This document shows, piece after piece, positions 62,276 through 64,000 of a DNA stretch of 64,000 nucleotides. Within the stretch, counting starts at the first letter, position 1. Each line of letters begins with the position of its first letter. Source of the stretch: Actinomycetes bacterium (GTDB lineage: Bacteria > Bacillota > Sulfobacillia > Sulfobacillales > JAIMBI01); NCBI GenBank assembly GCA_023565505.1, contig JAIMBI010000007.1, positions 47,843 through 111,842 on the forward strand, written 5' to 3'. The position numbers were made by a program, and so were the translations under genes. The notes under the pieces are model-generated. The model did not search any database. It was not told where the DNA came from and saw only the letters and a program-made list of their open reading frames with translations.

Positions 62276-63169
62276 ATGGATCTGGATTGGGTGCGCACGT
62301 TCCTCGCCGCCGCCGACGGCGAAAACTTCCGGCGGGCGGCCAAGCAGCGCTTCGTCAGCCAGGCCACGGTCTCGCAGCACGTCGCCCGGCTGGAGGCGGC
62401 GCTCGGAGCCCCGCTGTTCGAACGGGCCGGTCGGCGGGTGCGCTTGAGCCCGGCGGGCCGGGCTTTCGTCCCCTACGCCCGGCGCTTGGTCGCCACGGCC
62501 GACGCCGGGCGCGAGCAGGTGTGGGCCGTCCGGGCCGGCCGGTCGCGGCCGTTCCGGTTGGCCGTGGCCCCCCTTCTGGCGGAGTCCTCCCTGCTGTCGT
62601 GGTTATGCCGCGAAATCCTGCGGCACGAACCGCGTACCGACCTCACCGTTCACGTGGCGTCGGCGGACGCCATCCAGGAGGCCTTGGCCACGGGGCGTGC
62701 GGACGCCGCCCTGGTCGACCGCCCGCTTGGGGACGGCCCGATCAGGGCCCGGCTGCTGTTCCGCGACCCCGTGGAACTCCTCGCCGGACTCGAGGGAGGA
62801 GACCACGACGCGCCCATCACGCCCGGATCCGTTCTCCTCCGCCGGCACCGACTGGTGGTGGTCGCCGCGGCGCCCTACGCGGCACCGTTCCTGGCCGAAT
62901 TGGAACAGCGCGGGTGGGTCGTGGCCACGATGGTCGTAGACCAGGCGGCGGTGGCCAAGCGTCTCGCCGAAGAGGGCGTGGGCCTCACCCTCCTCCCCCG
63001 GCTCACGGTGGTGCGCGAGCTCCTGGAAGGCCGCCTCTACAACCTGCCCGAGGCGGATCTTCCCCCGCTGGCCCCCCTGGCGGTGTTCTGGGTCACGCCC
63101 GAGCCCCCGCCGGACATCGCCGCATGGGCCGAGACCATCCTGCGCCGCCGCTGGCCGGGCGAACCGTAG
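62276..63169 (+). CDS. LysR-family transcriptional regulator
   Basis: 297 residues. N-terminal winged helix (RTFLAAADGENFRRAAKQRF, SQATVSQHVARLEAALGAPL) and a periplasmic-binding-like effector domain. ATG at 62276 after GGGGAGGA. It probably controls the divergent citrate synthase gene. Confidence 0.93.
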   Translation: MDLDWVRTFLAAADGENFRRAAKQRFVSQATVSQHVARLEAALGAPLFERAGRRVRLSPAGRAFVPYARRLVATADAGREQVWAVRAGRSRPFRLAVAPLLAESSLLSWLCREILRHEPRTDLTVHVASADAIQEALATGRADAALVDRPLGDGPIRARLLFRDPVELLAGLEGGDHDAPITPGSVLLRRHRLVVVAAAPYAAPFLAELEQRGWVVATMVVDQAAVAKRLAEEGVGLTLLPRLTVVRELLEGRLYNLPEADLPPLAPLAVFWVTPEPPPDIAAWAETILRRRWPGEP

Positions 63170-63381
63170 GGCTTCGACGGCATCCGCCGCGGGCCACGCC
63201 ACGGCCCAGGGCGGTCGTGCGGTTTCTTGCGCTCCTATCGGGGAAGGGGCAGGATGTGGGGCCCATCCTGCTACACTGGCGCCGAAAGGGGATGACCCAT
63301 GCAGGATCGCCCGGCCGCCGCCCGGCCGTCGCGCGGCCCCCGTCCGGTCCTCGCGCGGCCCGGACCGCGTCCGCGGCCGGC

Positions 63382-63855
63382 TCAACGCACCGCTGCGGGC
63401 TCCGCCCACTCGCGCCGGACGACGTCCGCGAGCGCGTCGATGAAAGCCGGGTCGTCGTTCAGCGATTCCGTCCGCCGCAACTCGACCCCGCGAGACTCCG
63501 CGACCCGCCGGCACTCGATGTCGAGGTCGTAGAGGATCTCGAGGTGGTCCGCGACGAACCCGATCGGGCAGACGAGGATCCGGCGGACGCCCTCGCCCGC
63601 GAGGCGTCCGATCGTCGCGGCCACGGACGGGCCTAGCCAGGGCTCGCCTCCGCGACCCTCGCTCTGGTACGCGAAGGTCCACGAGGGTGCGCCGAGCCCC
63701 TGGGCGACGAGTCGCGCGGTCTCGAGAAGCTGGGCCGGGTACGGGTCCCTCCACCGGAGGATTCGCTCCGGCAGGCTGTGCGCGCTGAAGACGACCGTCG
63801 TGTCCACGAGCGACCAGCCGGCGCGGTCGAGCGCCGCCTGCGTGCGAAGCGGCAT
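63382..63855 (-). CDS. hemH: Ferrochelatase (coproporphyrin type), C-terminal half
   Basis: 157 residues covering only the second lobe: catalytic His in VVFSAHSLPERIL, then WTFAYQSEGRGGEPWLGP, and the metal-site segment CPIGFVADHLEILYDLD. Family members are about 310-350 residues, so some 150 N-terminal residues are missing. The frame stays open to the window end, but the 145 bp available do not look like ferrochelatase. Either the gene is truncated or rearranged, or a frameshift lies near 63860. Inserts iron into the porphyrin for haem. Confidence 0.75.
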   Translation of the reverse strand: MPLRTQAALDRAGWSLVDTTVVFSAHSLPERILRWRDPYPAQLLETARLVAQGLGAPSWTFAYQSEGRGGEPWLGPSVAATIGRLAGEGVRRILVCPIGFVADHLEILYDLDIECRRVAESRGVELRRTESLNDDPAFIDALADVVRREWAEPAAVR

Positions 63856-64000
63856 CGGGCGGCGATCAAACGGGAGCGTCGCGCTTTCCCCGCAGACGAA
63901 TGAGCACCCGCTGGCGCTACTTCGGCACCCGGGAACCAGGCCTGGCCCGAGCGTGGGCCGCGTCCGGCGGCGTTGCGGTCCACGATAACCTCTTTCGCCA

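Noticed and set aside
63900..64000. Plus-strand frame starting MSTRWRYFGTREPG at the window end
   Set aside because: No ribosome binding site, only about 33 codons, and it overlaps the open ferrochelatase frame; cannot be judged.

Overview
The window is GC-rich bacterial DNA from a spore-forming member of the Bacillota (Firmicutes). The evidence is a near-complete set of sporulation genes: spo0A, spoIIAA-spoIIAB-sigF, the spoIIIA operon AA to AH, spoIIM, spoIVB, spoVAC-AD-AEB-AEA-AF and dacF. These sit in typical Firmicutes neighbourhoods (accC-nusB-folD-xseAB-ispA-dxs-tlyA-nadK-recN-spoIVB-spo0A). The high GC, a C35 hopanoid pathway and haem A synthesis genes (aerobic respiration) suggest one of the high-GC deep lineages (Thermaerobacter-, Symbiobacterium- or Limnochorda-like). 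The genus cannot be fixed from sequence alone.

Region 1 (1-6016, minus strand) is a hopanoid cluster: fni, then hpnH-hpnG-hpnA-shc-hpnC with overlapping ends. It covers isopentenyl isomerisation, squalene synthesis (partial at the edge), cyclisation to hopene, and adenosine addition and adenine removal on the hopanoid side chain.

Region 2 (about 6.4-20.8 kb) is a decayed mobile island. It lies between two identical 446-bp direct repeats, both the 3' end of spoVAF. It holds remnants of several genes (a large unknown ORF, a coiled-coil family gene, an HtrA-like protease, an IS256 transposase), a Uma2-like gene, and an intact Phd/VapC-type toxin-antitoxin pair with a readable promoter and operator. 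At its right end is a nested transposon: an IS110 element whose left end has been split twice, once by a second IS110 element and once by a three-gene DDE transposon (zinc-ribbon protein, D35E transposase, ExeA-like ATPase) flanked by a 7-bp duplication. The DDE transposase carries a nonsense codon.

Region 3 (20.8-34.8 kb, all minus) holds the spoVA operon, a dodecin, the spoIIA operon with a DksA-like gene and dacF upstream, then deoB, xerD, ald, spoIIM, nudF, a conserved hypothetical gene and spo0A. spo0A has a clear sigma-H promoter and a palindromic 0A box.

Region 4 (35.0-57.3 kb, all minus) starts with an MFS gene and ctaA-DUF420-ctaB placed between spo0A and spoIVB. It continues through recN, nadK, tlyA, dxs, ispA, xseB, xseA, folD, a TsaD-like gene, nusB, an Asp23 gene and accC to the eight-gene spoIIIA operon. 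Many genes overlap by ATGA or GTGA, so translation is probably coupled.

Region 5 (57.5-64 kb) is metabolic: an alpha/beta hydrolase, a zinc alcohol dehydrogenase with a single frameshift, an enolase-superfamily enzyme, a citrate synthase divergent from a LysR regulator, and a ferrochelatase C-terminal half.

The best candidates for something new are the nested IS110 pair, whose left ends share a conserved putative bridge-RNA segment at the same distance from each transposase, and the spoVAF-repeat-bounded island. No tRNA, rRNA or CRISPR array was recognised.
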